From positions 620,001 through 684,000 of the forward strand of contig NZ_VOOS01000001.1 in assembly GCF_007993035.1 (NCBI RefSeq): 64,000 bases of DNA. The letters run 5' to 3'. Below the pieces are notes generated by a model, which was not told the DNA's origin, ran no database searches, and was given only the letters and a program-made list of their open reading frames with translations. This DNA comes from Vicingus serpentipes (lineage in GTDB: Bacteria; Bacteroidota; Bacteroidia; Flavobacteriales_E; Vicingaceae). Both the position numbers and the translations under genes were made by a program. Shown piece by piece: positions 55,434 to 64,000 of the stretch (its first letter is position 1; the number at the start of each line of letters is the position of its first letter).

Positions 55434-56457
55434 ATTGATTTATCATCTCTAAAACCTTGCCAACCATATTTTTAGAACCCATTAAAGCAGGAACTCGTTG
55501 ATGCAATTCAGTTGGTTGAATTTCCATAATTCTTTCATGTCCAGTAGTAGCAATCCCTCCAGCTTGTTCAACAATAAATGCCATTGGATTACATTCGTAC
55601 AATAATCTTAATTTACCATTTGGTGAGCCTGCTGTAGCAGGATAACAAAATACTCCTCCTTTAATTAAGTTACGATGAATATCTGCAACCATTGAGGCAA
55701 TATAACGACATGAATATGGTCTTCCTGTTGAAGCATCTTCTTCTTTTACCCAATCACAATATTTTTGAAGTCCAGTAGAAAATGTATTGTAATTCCCTTC
55801 ATTAAAAGAGTACAATCTTCCATCTTCTGGAGCTTTCATATTCGGATGTGACAAACAATACTCACCAATGCCAGGGTCTAAAGTAAAACCATTAACACCT
55901 TTGCCTGTAGTATAAACCAACATTGTTGACGAACCGTATATTACATATCCTGCAGCAACTTGTTCAGTCCCTTTTTGCAAAAAATCTTCTAATTGAGCAG
56001 GTCCTTCTGTAGAAATTCTTCTGTAGATTGAAAAAATAGTGCCCACCGAAACATTTACATCAATATTTGACGACCCATCTAAAGGATCGAAAGTAACAAC
56101 GTATTTTCCATTTCTGGAAGATTCATTCTCAAAAGGTAAAAAATCATCATTTTCTTCAGATGCGATCCCACAAACTTCTCCTCCAGAACGAAAAGCGTTT
56201 ATAAATTTATTGTCTGCAAAAACATCTAGCAACTGTTGCTCTTCCCCTTGAATATTTTCATTACCTGCAGCGCCTAAAATATTTACCAAACCAGCCTTAT
56301 TAATCTCTTGATTAATAATTTTAGAAGCCACTCCTATATCACTTAATAATCTACTTAATTCACCCGATGCAAAAGGAAAATCATGTTGCTTATCTAAAAT
56401 AAATTCGTTTAAGGTTTTTACTTGCGACATTGTTTGAGATTTGGTTAACGTTTCCAT
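55426..56457 (-). CDS. fbp: Class I fructose-1,6-bisphosphatase
   Basis: 343-residue gluconeogenic phosphatase converting fructose-1,6-bisphosphate to fructose-6-phosphate. The metal and substrate motif is [20 protein letters not shown]; the second signature is the [20 protein letters not shown] region with [16 protein letters not shown]. Length is normal. The start may be the ATG at 56457 or, nine codons later, [10 protein letters not shown]. The following MORN-repeat gene overlaps its 3' end by 8 bases. Confidence 0.97.
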   Translation of the reverse strand: METLTKSQTMSQVKTLNEFILDKQHDFPFASGELSRLLSDIGVASKIINQEINKAGLVNILGAAGNENIQGEEQQLLDVFADNKFINAFRSGGEVCGIASEENDDFLPFENESSRNGKYVVTFDPLDGSSNIDVNVSVGTIFSIYRRISTEGPAQLEDFLQKGTEQVAAGYVIYGSSTMLVYTTGKGVNGFTLDPGIGEYCLSHPNMKAPEDGRLYSFNEGNYNTFSTGLQKYCDWVKEEDASTGRPYSCRYIASMVADIHRNLIKGGVFCYPATAGSPNGKLRLLYECNPMAFIVEQAGGIATTGHERIMEIQPTELHQRVPALMGSKNMVGKVLEMINQYD

Positions 56458-56522
56458 AATGCAAAATAAGTAAATATTACCGAAAGAGTAATTTATTTTT
56501 GGCTTTTAAAATCGGATTAAAA

Positions 56523-56547
56523 AAAACAAATGGGTTACATTTGTTTT
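56523..56547. promoter_or_regulatory. Inverted repeat directly before the GNAT start, overlapping a -7 element
   Basis: Perfect 10-bp arms (56523-56532 and 56538-56547, AAAACAAATG / CATTTGTTTT) with a 5-base spacer. TACATTTG at 56536-56543 inside it matches the -7 consensus and would give a nearly leaderless mRNA from the ATG at 56548. It may be an operator or an mRNA hairpin. Confidence 0.4.
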
Positions 56548-56997
56548 ATGGATTTTACAATACGAAAAGCTACTCAAGAAGATTTGCCAGAAGTGCTAGC
56601 ATTAGTAACCGAATTGGCTGTTTATGAAAAAGCTGGTCATGAGGTTACAATAACTTTAGAAGAACTTGAAAAAGATGGTTTTGGTGAAACCCCTCTTTAT
56701 TGGATAATTTTAGCTGAGAATGATAATGGTATTTTAGGAATGTCGTTCTATTATATTCGTTATTCAACTTGGAAAGGAAGATGTCTTTATCTAGAAGATA
56801 TTGTAGTAAAAGAAGAACATCGAGGTCAAAAAATTGGGAAAGTATTGTTTGAAGAAACAATAAAAGCTGCTAAAGAAATGAATGCAAAATTAATGACTTG
56901 GCAAGTGCTTGACTGGAATGAACCTGCAATTAATTTTTACAAAAAATTTAATGCTGAGTTAGATGGAGAATGGATTAACGGTAAATTGAGATTCTAA
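56548..56997 (+). CDS. GNAT-family N-acetyltransferase
   Basis: 149-residue acetyltransferase. Motif B/A of the GNAT fold: LYLEDIVVKEEHRGQKIGKVLF with the acetyl-CoA-binding R-G-Q-x-I-G; the C-terminal LDWNEPAINFYKKFNAE completes it. It resembles diamine/spermidine acetyltransferase-like members (the phrase LYLEDIVVKEEHRG is typical), but the substrate is not proven. I chose the ATG at 56548 (MDFTIRKATQED), the usual family start; an ATG at 56530 lies upstream of the -7 element. Aspartate kinase begins 1 base after its stop. Confidence 0.88.
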   Translation: MDFTIRKATQEDLPEVLALVTELAVYEKAGHEVTITLEELEKDGFGETPLYWIILAENDNGILGMSFYYIRYSTWKGRCLYLEDIVVKEEHRGQKIGKVLFEETIKAAKEMNAKLMTWQVLDWNEPAINFYKKFNAELDGEWINGKLRF

Positions 56998-56998
56998 A

Positions 56999-58270
56999 AT
57001 GAAAGTATTTAAATTTGGTGGTGCATCTGTAAAAAATGCTGAATCAGTAAAAAATGTGGCAAAAGTAATTCAGCTTTATAGCGAAAACTTAATTATTGTA
57101 ATTTCAGCTATGGGAAAAACTACAAATGCACTTGAAAAGGTTGTAGAATCATACATGGCTCAAGATGGAAAATGCTTTGATTTATTAAACGAATCAAAAG
57201 ACTTTCATTTTGAAATAATGAACGAACTTTTTGCAGATAAATCCCTTAAAATTTTTGAAGATATACATAATACTTTTGTGGAAATTGAATGGGAAATTGA
57301 AGATGCTCCCACTCGTGATTTCAATTATGTTTACGATCAAATTGTTTCTGTTGGGGAATTGTTATCAACCAAAATTGTAAGCGCTTATTTAAACTCCGTT
57401 AACATAAACACAAAATGGATAGATGCACGAGATTTAATACAAACCGATAACACCCATCGAGACGCAAGAATAGATTGGGAACTTACCGAAAGTTGTACAA
57501 CAAAAACATTAGCTCCTTTATTTAATCCAAATGAAAATACAATAATTATCACCCAAGGATTTATTGGCTCAAGCTCTGAGTTGTTTACAACTACATTGGG
57601 TAGAGAAGGTTCTGATTTTAGTGCAGGTATTTTAGCATATTGTATGAATGCAGATAGCGTAACCATTTGGAAAGATGTACCTGGCATGCTAAATGCCGAC
57701 CCTAAATGGTTTGACAACACTCAAAAACTTTCAAATATTTCGTACCACGAAGCAGTTGAATTAGCTTATTATGGAGCAACTGTAATACATCCTAAAACGA
57801 TAAAACCATTACAAAACAAAAAAATTCCTTTGTATGTAAAATCGTTTGTTAACCCCAAAGAAGAAGGAAGCATAATTAACCAAAATACTGCAAAAGATGC
57901 TCAAATACCTTCGTTTATTTTTAAAATGAATCAGATGTTAATTTCTATTGGAGCAAAAGATTACTCTTTTATTATGGAAGATCATTTAAGTCATATTTTT
58001 GGCTTATTTGCTAAACACAATGTTAAAATTAACCTGATGCAAAATTCTGCTATTAGTTTTTCTATTGTAACTGACAACGACAAAATGAAAATTCCAAACT
58101 TAATTGAAGAATTAAAAGGTGAATATAAAGTATTGTTTAATGAAAATTTAGAGTTGGTAACCATACGCCATTACGACCAACAAACTATTGATAGAGTAAC
58201 CAACAATAAAACAATAATTGTTGAACAAAAAAGTAGAAATACAGCAAGAATGGTGATGAAAAACAACTAA
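56999..58270 (+). CDS. Aspartate kinase
   Basis: 423-residue monofunctional aspartokinase, first step of the Lys/Thr/Met pathway. The N-terminal KFGGASVKN motif binds ATP/aspartate; GREGSDFSAGILAYCMNADSV and ITQGFIGSS follow in the amino-acid kinase domain. The C-terminal ACT-type regulatory region (SIGAKDYSFIMEDHLSHIFG ... INLMQNSAISFSIV) suggests feedback control by an amino acid. It follows the GNAT gene with a 1-base gap and ends with a stop interlocked with that of the convergent exonuclease gene (CTAA). Confidence 0.93.
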   Translation: MKVFKFGGASVKNAESVKNVAKVIQLYSENLIIVISAMGKTTNALEKVVESYMAQDGKCFDLLNESKDFHFEIMNELFADKSLKIFEDIHNTFVEIEWEIEDAPTRDFNYVYDQIVSVGELLSTKIVSAYLNSVNINTKWIDARDLIQTDNTHRDARIDWELTESCTTKTLAPLFNPNENTIIITQGFIGSSSELFTTTLGREGSDFSAGILAYCMNADSVTIWKDVPGMLNADPKWFDNTQKLSNISYHEAVELAYYGATVIHPKTIKPLQNKKIPLYVKSFVNPKEEGSIINQNTAKDAQIPSFIFKMNQMLISIGAKDYSFIMEDHLSHIFGLFAKHNVKINLMQNSAISFSIVTDNDKMKIPNLIEELKGEYKVLFNENLELVTIRHYDQQTIDRVTNNKTIIVEQKSRNTARMVMKNN

Positions 58271-58818
58271 AACAAACTGGTCTGGTTTGGATCTATTACT
58301 GGACGAGGAATTAACTTCTTACCGCTATCAGCTTCCAACAACAATTCAAAAAGCTTAACAGTTGCTAAAGCATCGCCAGAAGCTCTATGCCTATCTTCCA
58401 ATTCAATTCCTATTTCTTTGCAAAGCTTACCTAAACTATATGATTTTTTTCCTGGCAATAATTTTCTACTCAACTTAACTGTGCATAACTGTTTGCGTTC
58501 AAACTTATACCCCAGATTCTTATATTCTTCTCGAATAAAACCATAATCAAACTCAACGTTATGAGCAATAAAAATGCAACCACGAGTAATATCTAAAATT
58601 TGCTTAGCAACCTCATGAAACTTAGGTGCTTTTGCAACCATTTCATCAGTAATTCCCGTTAATTTCTTAACGTACCAATCAATTTTAGTTTGAGGATTAA
58701 TAAGTGTTGTATACTCTTCAACAATCTTTTTTCCATCATGTTTATAGATGGCTACCTCAGTAATTTTACCATTTTTATGGTTTCCTCCCGAAGTTTCTAT
58801 ATCGATTATTGCGTACAC
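58267..58818 (-). CDS. 3'-5' exonuclease, DEDDh family (DnaQ-like)
   Basis: 183-residue RNase T/DnaQ-type exonuclease. The four acidic residues and His are visible: D6 and E8 (IIDIETSGG), the Asp in FIAHNVEFDYGFIREE, and H plus D in HRASGDALATVKLF. It could be a stand-alone proofreading subunit or an RNase T-like RNA trimming enzyme; the sequence does not decide. It is preceded by a DCC-family gene on the same strand at 15 bases. Confidence 0.9.
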   Translation of the reverse strand: MYAIIDIETSGGNHKNGKITEVAIYKHDGKKIVEEYTTLINPQTKIDWYVKKLTGITDEMVAKAPKFHEVAKQILDITRGCIFIAHNVEFDYGFIREEYKNLGYKFERKQLCTVKLSRKLLPGKKSYSLGKLCKEIGIELEDRHRASGDALATVKLFELLLEADSGKKLIPRPVIDPNQTSLF

Positions 58819-58833
58819 GCTGCTAAATTAAGT

Positions 58834-59226
58834 TTAAATAAACTTTTTTTTAATTTGTTCAGAAGGAATTATGCAAGATTCACTTTTCAAAAACTTTTTT
58901 CGATTATCGGCTATAATATCATAAATACCATCTCGTATAAATTTTGGGACAACAAAAAATAGAACTCCCATTTTATAAAAACCTCCTATTTCTTTTAAAA
59001 TAAATAATGCTGCAGTAGATTTTGTGTTAACAGAATCGTTTTTAATTAAAACTACTGAACCTAAGTCTGAAGTTAAATTATATTGATTCAACAACTCTTT
59101 CCCCTTTTCTGATTGTAACGACGAAAATCGAAATAAATCCTTTTTATCTCGTTCAATCACATATTTTACCCAAAAGCTGCAAAAATTGCAATCGCCATCA
59201 AATAATATGACAGCATAATCATCCAT
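58834..59226 (-). CDS. DCC-family thiol-disulfide oxidoreductase-like protein
   Basis: 130-residue DCC-family protein (DUF393). The signature D-G-x-C-x-x-C is seen as ILFDGDCNFCSFWVKYVIERD at the N-terminus, giving a thioredoxin-like CxxC site, with FRFSSLQSEKGKELL and SVVLIKNDSVNTKSTAAL strands typical of the family. A redox role is inferred, not shown. The start overlaps the end of the epimerase gene by 8 bases. Confidence 0.9.
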   Translation of the reverse strand: MDDYAVILFDGDCNFCSFWVKYVIERDKKDLFRFSSLQSEKGKELLNQYNLTSDLGSVVLIKNDSVNTKSTAALFILKEIGGFYKMGVLFFVVPKFIRDGIYDIIADNRKKFLKSESCIIPSEQIKKKFI

Positions 59227-60136
59227 TTTTAATTAAATTATTTATCGCTAAACTTAGTTGATCATATTTAAAATGAAAACCATTTTCGTTTAATTTTTCA
59301 GGAATAAAATTTACACTATCTAACAATAAAGAAGGCTCTGTTTGTAAAAATATACTACCTAATTTAATACCAAATTCAGGAGCAGGTAACCCAAACGGTA
59401 TATTCATTTGAAACCTTAATGTTCGCATCAATTCTTTATTCGAGACTGGTTGATTGGTCGAAAAATTAAAGACACCTTCCAAATTATTTTTAATAATAAA
59501 ATCAACAGCCCTTAGGGCATCATCAACATGCATCCAAGCAATTTTTTGTTTTCCATTACCGGCTTTCCCGCCCATTAATAAGCTGGTAATTTTTTTCCAA
59601 ACAGGAAATACTCCCCCATCATCTCCTAAAATTAACGAAATACGGATTGCAACCCTTTTTGTATGAGGCAAATCTTTTGCAAAAAAAGCCTTTTCCCAAG
59701 CTAATGCCATTTCCGATAAAAATCCATCATTGTATTCTTTCTCCTCTTCAGTATTAGGTTCGCTTTTTACTTTATACATTGCTCCTGCACTAGCGTTAAA
59801 CCAAATTTTTGGAGGGTTTTCAAGCGATTCAATTGCTTCTGCCAAAACATTTGTTGAGTTAATTCTTGAAGACAATAAAGTTTTTTTGTTCTCTGCAGTA
59901 AACCGACAATTAATAGATTTTCCGGTGAGATTAATTAAAACCTCAGCACCATTTAAAGCGTTAACCCAATCACCTTTTGTTTCAGCATCCCAATGCTCAA
60001 ATTTAACCGAACCTTCAGCATATGACTTCCCTCTAGTTAAAACAATAACTTGATAGTTGCTTTTAAAATACTCCACTAAATGATTTCCAAAAAAACCACT
60101 TCCACCTGCAATTATCATTTTACCTTTTGATTCCAT
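59219..60136 (-). CDS. TIGR01777-family NAD-dependent epimerase-like protein
   Basis: 305-residue SDR-fold protein. The Rossmann motif is IIAGGSGFFGNHLVEYF; EVLINLTGKSINCRFT and RVAIRISLILGDDGGVFP follow the pattern of the TIGR01777 group (YfcH-like, SulA). The active-site Tyr-x-x-x-Lys of true epimerases is not obvious, as in many members of this group. The substrate is unknown. First gene of a three-gene minus-strand run (epimerase, DCC protein, exonuclease) and divergent from hemB. Confidence 0.9.
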   Translation of the reverse strand: MESKGKMIIAGGSGFFGNHLVEYFKSNYQVIVLTRGKSYAEGSVKFEHWDAETKGDWVNALNGAEVLINLTGKSINCRFTAENKKTLLSSRINSTNVLAEAIESLENPPKIWFNASAGAMYKVKSEPNTEEEKEYNDGFLSEMALAWEKAFFAKDLPHTKRVAIRISLILGDDGGVFPVWKKITSLLMGGKAGNGKQKIAWMHVDDALRAVDFIIKNNLEGVFNFSTNQPVSNKELMRTLRFQMNIPFGLPAPEFGIKLGSIFLQTEPSLLLDSVNFIPEKLNENGFHFKYDQLSLAINNLIKNG

Positions 60137-60204
60137 GCAATAAAATTACTCCTTATTGTGTAATAAATATGACAAATAACACTTTTCACTTCAACTAACA
60201 ACCT

Positions 60205-60212
60205 TATATTTG
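60205..60212 (+). promoter_or_regulatory. -7 element of the hemB-hemL-hemE operon
   Basis: TATATTTG fits TAnnTTTG and ends 17 bases before the hemB ATG. No -33 TTG is seen at 17-23 bases. Confidence 0.45.
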
Positions 60213-60229
60213 TTCCTCAATTTTATTAC

Positions 60230-61201
60230 ATGGCAGAACGATTAAGAGACAACCGAAAAACAGAAGAAATTAGAGCACAAGTTCGAGAAACTCACTTAAA
60301 AGTAACAGACTTTATTTACCCTTTATTTATTGAGGAAGCCGAAGGAATTAAAAAAGAAATTGTTTCAATGCCGGGTATTTTTCGCTTTTCGTTAGATAGA
60401 ATTAATGAAGAATTGGATGAAGTTGTCGCTTTGGGAATTAAATCTGTTATCCTTTTTGGTATTCCTTTGAAGAAAGATGCTGAAGGAAGTGAAAGTTGGA
60501 ATGATGAGGGAATTATACAAAAAGCTATTCGATACATCAAATCAAATTACCCCACTTTACAAGTAATTGCTGATGTCTGTTTTTGCGAATATACCGACCA
60601 TGGTCATTGTGGTGTATTGTGCAACCATGATGTAGACAACGATTTGACTTTAGTGAATTTAAGAAAACAAGTTTTGGCTCAAGCTAAAGCTGGTGTAGAT
60701 ATTGTTGCTCCATCTGGAATGATGGATTTTGCTGTAAGAGAAATTAGAGATGAGTTGGATAAGAATGGATTTCAACACATTCCGATTATGGGCTACTCTG
60801 TAAAATATGCTTCTGCTTATTACGGTCCTTTTAGAGATGCTGCCGATTCAGCTCCAAGTTTTGGAGATAGAAGAACTTATCAAATGGATTCTGCTAATAG
60901 AAATGAAGCAATGAAAGAAGCACAAGCTGATGTTGACGAGGGAGCTGAAATTTTAATGGTAAAGCCTGCTTTATCCTACCTTGACATCATAAGGGATTTA
61001 AAAAACAATTTCGACTTACCAATTGCTGCTTACAATGTAAGTGGAGAATATTCCATGATTAAAGCCGCAGGTAAAAACGGATGGATTGATGAACAAAAAA
61101 TGATGATGGAAACGCTACTTTCTATTAAGAGAGCAGGAGCTGATATTATTATTACCTATTTTGCCAAAGAGGCAGCAAAAATTTTGAATAACAATGAATA
61201 A
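60230..61201 (+). CDS. hemB: Porphobilinogen synthase (delta-aminolevulinate dehydratase)
   Basis: 323-residue enzyme joining two delta-aminolevulinate molecules to porphobilinogen in heme synthesis. Schiff-base lysines are K192 ([15 protein letters not shown]) and K245 ([11 protein letters not shown]). Cysteines C117, C119 and C127 ([14 protein letters not shown]) form the zinc site, so this is the zinc-dependent type. Length is normal. It overlaps hemL by 8 bases, and hemE follows, so the three form an operon. Confidence 0.98.
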   Translation: MAERLRDNRKTEEIRAQVRETHLKVTDFIYPLFIEEAEGIKKEIVSMPGIFRFSLDRINEELDEVVALGIKSVILFGIPLKKDAEGSESWNDEGIIQKAIRYIKSNYPTLQVIADVCFCEYTDHGHCGVLCNHDVDNDLTLVNLRKQVLAQAKAGVDIVAPSGMMDFAVREIRDELDKNGFQHIPIMGYSVKYASAYYGPFRDAADSAPSFGDRRTYQMDSANRNEAMKEAQADVDEGAEILMVKPALSYLDIIRDLKNNFDLPIAAYNVSGEYSMIKAAGKNGWIDEQKMMMETLLSIKRAGADIIITYFAKEAAKILNNNE

Positions 61202-62477
61202 TACAAAATCGAAAGAATTATATAAAGCAGGTCAAAAACATTTAGTTGGAGCTGTAAACTCTCCTGTTAGAGCATTTAACTCTGTTGGCGGAAACCCATT
61301 ATTTATGGGAAAAGCGCACAGAAGTAAAATTTATGATGTTGACGGCAACGAATATATAGATTTAGTGCTTTCTTATGGTCCTATGATTATTGGACATGGA
61401 AACGACAAAGTAATTGAAGCTGTGCAAAAACAAGTTTGTACTGGTTTTACTTTTGGTGCTAGCACCGAAAATGAAATTAAATTAGCTGAAATAGTTTGTA
61501 ATGCTTTTCCTGGAATGGACAAAGTAAGATTTGTAAACTCAGGTACCGAAGCTATTTTAAGTGCAATACGTTTAGCAAGAGCTTATACTGGCAAAAACCA
61601 CATTGTAAAATTTGCTGGTTGTTACCATGGACATTCTGATGCTTTATTAGTAGCTGCTGGCTCTGGTTTAGCAACTTTAAGTATTCCCGGAAGTGCTGGA
61701 GTTCCAAAAGAAGCAGTTCAAAACACCTTAATTGCTGAGTACAATAACATTGATTCTGTAAAAAAACACATTGCCGAATGCGATGATATTGCAGCTGTAT
61801 TTATTGAACCGATTGCAGGAAATATGGGAGTTGTTCTTCCTTCCGATTCTTTTATTAAAGAATTAAGAAAGATTACTTCTGCAGCAGGAATTTTATTGGT
61901 GGTGGATGAAGTAATGACTGGTTTCCGTTCGAAATTTGGAGGAGCACAAGAATTATTAGGTATTGAAGCTGACATTACTTGCTTAGGTAAAGTTGTTGGT
62001 GGCGGTTTTCCTGTTGGAGCTTACGGAGCCAGAGAAGAAATTATGCAAATGGTTTCTCCATTGGGTGCAATGTATCAAGCAGGAACATTATCTGGAAACC
62101 CAGTTGCTATGGCTGCAGGAATCTCTACCTTAGAAGAATTGAAAGCACAAAACCCATACGATAAGTTTAACGCTCAAGCAGAAATTATAGAAAAAGCCTT
62201 ATTAGCAGCAGCAACTGAAAATGGAATTGAATTAACCGTGAATCGTTTTGGGTCGATGATAAATCCATTTTTCTCAGCTAAAAAAATTACCAACTTTACA
62301 GAAGCTCAAGAATGTGATACAGCAAGATTTACGAAATTCTTTTGGGGATTAATTGAAAATGGTGTTTACATTCCACCAAGTCAGTTTGAAGCTTGGTTTT
62401 TATGTTCGGTTTTGAGTGATGAGGATATGAATAAAATAATTAATGCAATTAATGCAGCCATGAAATTGGCTAAATAA
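61194..62477 (+). CDS. hemL: Glutamate-1-semialdehyde 2,1-aminomutase
   Basis: 427-residue PLP enzyme that makes delta-aminolevulinate from glutamate-1-semialdehyde (the C5 pathway). The PLP lysine is K266 in [15 protein letters not shown]. The N-terminal [30 protein letters not shown] and [20 protein letters not shown] blocks are diagnostic. It starts inside the hemB 3' end, consistent with translational coupling. Confidence 0.98.
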   Translation: MNNTKSKELYKAGQKHLVGAVNSPVRAFNSVGGNPLFMGKAHRSKIYDVDGNEYIDLVLSYGPMIIGHGNDKVIEAVQKQVCTGFTFGASTENEIKLAEIVCNAFPGMDKVRFVNSGTEAILSAIRLARAYTGKNHIVKFAGCYHGHSDALLVAAGSGLATLSIPGSAGVPKEAVQNTLIAEYNNIDSVKKHIAECDDIAAVFIEPIAGNMGVVLPSDSFIKELRKITSAAGILLVVDEVMTGFRSKFGGAQELLGIEADITCLGKVVGGGFPVGAYGAREEIMQMVSPLGAMYQAGTLSGNPVAMAAGISTLEELKAQNPYDKFNAQAEIIEKALLAAATENGIELTVNRFGSMINPFFSAKKITNFTEAQECDTARFTKFFWGLIENGVYIPPSQFEAWFLCSVLSDEDMNKIINAINAAMKLAK

Positions 62478-62489
62478 TATAATATTAAG

Positions 62490-63527
62490 ATGGCAGAATT
62501 CAACGACAATTTTTTAAAAGCTTGTAGAAGAGAAGAAACTCCTTACACTCCACTTTGGTTAGCAAGACAAGCAGGGCGTTACCAAAAAGAGTACATGAAG
62601 ATTAAGGAAAAATACAGTATTATTGAAATTAGTACTATTCCCGAAGTAAGTGCAGAAGTTACTTTACTACCTATCAATCAATTTGAATTAGATTCTGCAA
62701 TTATATTTTCTGATATTTTAATTCCGTTAGGGCCAATGGGAATTAGTTTTGAATATAAAAAAGGATATGGGCCATTAATTCATAATCCAGTTAGAACAGT
62801 TGCTGATGTAGAGAAACTAAAAGTAGTTGATCCAGCAACTGAAATGTGGTACACAGGTAAAGCATTAACCATCTTAAAAGGAGAGTTAAATGTTCCTTGT
62901 ATTGGTTTTGTTGGCGCACCTTTTACCCTGGCTAGTTATATGATTGAAGGTGGTCCATCAAAGAACTACGAAACCATGAAAGCTTTTATGTACAACGAAA
63001 CAAAAGCTTGGCATTTGTTAATGGATAAATTAGGAACTGTAATGGCTAATTACTTAAACTTTCAGATTGAGAGTGGAGCAATGGCTGTACAAATTTTTGA
63101 TAGTTGGGTAGGTGCGTTAGACATTGACGATTATAACGAATATGTTTACCCACACGTAGAAAAAATGATTCAAATTGTGAAAAGTAAATATCCAAATGTT
63201 CCTTTAATTTCTATGGGAGTAAACTCTGCACATTTAATACCAAGCTTACGAAAAGCTAACCCCGATGTAATTGCTATTGATTGGAAAACTGATTTAGCAA
63301 AAACTTGGAAAGACCTAAATTACGAAGTTGCAGTACAAGGCAATTTAGACCCCACTGCCCTATTTGCCGATTGGAGTATTATTGAACGTAAAACCAAAAA
63401 AATATTAGATTCTGTAAAAGGAAAACCAGGACACATTTTTAATTTAGGACACGGTATTTTACCGGGAACACCAGTTGAAAACGTGAAACAGCTTTGCAAA
63501 TTTGTACATGAGTATACAAGGAAATAA
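62490..63527 (+). CDS. hemE: Uroporphyrinogen decarboxylase
   Basis: 345-residue enzyme decarboxylating uroporphyrinogen III to coproporphyrinogen III. It has the N-terminal PLWLARQAGRYQKEYMKI signature with the conserved Arg residues, DSAIIFSDILIPLGPMG with the catalytic Asp, and the C-terminal FNLGHGILPGTPVENV motif. It follows hemL by 12 bases. Confidence 0.98.
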   Translation: MAEFNDNFLKACRREETPYTPLWLARQAGRYQKEYMKIKEKYSIIEISTIPEVSAEVTLLPINQFELDSAIIFSDILIPLGPMGISFEYKKGYGPLIHNPVRTVADVEKLKVVDPATEMWYTGKALTILKGELNVPCIGFVGAPFTLASYMIEGGPSKNYETMKAFMYNETKAWHLLMDKLGTVMANYLNFQIESGAMAVQIFDSWVGALDIDDYNEYVYPHVEKMIQIVKSKYPNVPLISMGVNSAHLIPSLRKANPDVIAIDWKTDLAKTWKDLNYEVAVQGNLDPTALFADWSIIERKTKKILDSVKGKPGHIFNLGHGILPGTPVENVKQLCKFVHEYTRK

Positions 63528-63533
63528 GTTTAT

Positions 63534-64000
63534 ATGTTATCATCACTCATTTCTAAAAACATCAATATTACTGAAAAAGATGTAAAAGCAGTAATTACTT
63601 TATTAGAAGGTGGGGCTACTGTTCCTTTTATTGCACGTTACCGTAAAGACATGACGGGCGGAATGGAAGACATTAATGTGTTTGAAGTTCAGAAGCAACT
63701 CGCTAAGTTTAAAGAGCTCGAAAAAAGGAAAACACACATTTGTTCGGTGATTGATGAGCAAGGAAAATTAACATCAGAACTCAAAGCAAAAATTGACGAT
63801 TGTTGGGACGAAAAAGTATTGGAAGACATTTACCTACCCTACAAGCCTAAACGCCAAACCAAAGCAGAAGTTGCTCGTCAAAATGGACTAGAAGGTTTGG
63901 CTGGCATCATCATCAAACAAGAACAGCAACATTTAGGTAATGTTATAAATCGTTTTATAAAAGGCAACATTAAAACCGAAGAAGAAGCTTTGGAAGGTGC
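63534..64000 (+). CDS. tex: Tex-family transcription accessory protein, 3' end cut by the window
   Basis: First 155 residues of a Tex/YhgF-type RNA-binding protein that runs off the right end. The diagnostic start is seen: AVITLLEGGATVPFIARYRK, then DMTGGMEDINV, KELEKRKTHICSVIDEQGKL and DIYLPYKPKRQTKAEVARQN. The ATG at 63534 is 6 bases after the hemE stop, so it is probably in the same transcription unit. Tex acts on RNA polymerase or nucleic acid recycling; its S1 and YqgF domains lie outside the window. Confidence 0.95.
   Translation, partial: MLSSLISKNINITEKDVKAVITLLEGGATVPFIARYRKDMTGGMEDINVFEVQKQLAKFKELEKRKTHICSVIDEQGKLTSELKAKIDDCWDEKVLEDIYLPYKPKRQTKAEVARQNGLEGLAGIIIKQEQQHLGNVINRFIKGNIKTEEEALEG

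Overview
The window looks like chromosomal DNA of a low-GC member of the Bacteroidota, most likely Flavobacteriales. The evidence is A+T-rich DNA, no clear Shine-Dalgarno sequences, several TAnnTTTG-type -7 promoter elements, type IX secretion system (T9SS) C-terminal sorting domains on five proteins, a PorP/SprF protein, a SprB-like giant surface protein and DUF4199/DUF1569/AsmA_2 families. Both ends are cut inside genes: a DEAD-box helicase at the left and tex at the right. I see no tRNA, rRNA operon, CRISPR array, insertion sequence or prophage. Genes are tightly packed. No gene-free stretch exceeds 300 bases; the longest are 20384-20568 (regulatory) and 46345-46587 (which holds the SRP RNA).

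Layout. 1-11.8 kb: RNA helicase, radical SAM protein, small barrel protein, YraN, LD-carboxypeptidase, metG, a divergent rRNA pseudouridine synthase, a large AsmA protein, a Crp/Fnr regulator, a lipoprotein and a 2OG-Fe(II) oxygenase. 11.8-17.1 kb: two adjacent secreted hydrolases (GH18 glycosidase and zinc amidase) that share paralogous C-terminal halves. 17.2-20.4 kb: operon of aldehyde dehydrogenase, alpha/beta hydrolase, hotdog thioesterase and barrel protein. 20.6-27.7 kb: 2068-residue SprB-like protein with three nearly identical 726-bp repeats, then its PorP/SprF partner. 27.8-37.1 kb: fused branched-chain 2-oxoacid dehydrogenase E1, M28 peptidase, an acyl-CoA operon (biotin carboxylase, PaaG-like, DUF1569, 3-hydroxyacyl-CoA dehydrogenase) and two paralogous barrel proteins. 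37.2-46.4 kb: thioesterase, BatA-type membrane protein, dihydroorotase-like protein lacking its metal-binding His pair, mnmA, MORN-type protein, two glycosyltransferases and DUF4199. 46.4-50.9 kb: SRP RNA, fructose-6-phosphate aldolase, Sua5-type enzyme, T9SS cargo, potassium channel and small lipoprotein. 51-60 kb: Ste24 protease, VWA-like protein, MORN-type protein, fbp, GNAT, aspartate kinase, exonuclease, DCC protein and epimerase. 60.2-63.5 kb: hemB-hemL-hemE, then tex.

The most interesting signal is a possible small regulon. A perfect Fnr-type box (TTGAT-N4-ATCAA) lies directly behind the Crp/Fnr gene and in front of a lipoprotein gene. Two more TGAT-N4-ATCA boxes precede the SprB-like gene and a T9SS cargo gene. 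In all three cases the box centre is 36.5 bases upstream of the last base of a -7-like element, which would put the box near -41.5 (class II activator position). All three genes encode exported proteins, and the regulator has the E-x-x-S-R recognition-helix pattern expected for TTGAT. This suggests, but does not prove, a local regulator controlling cell-surface proteins.
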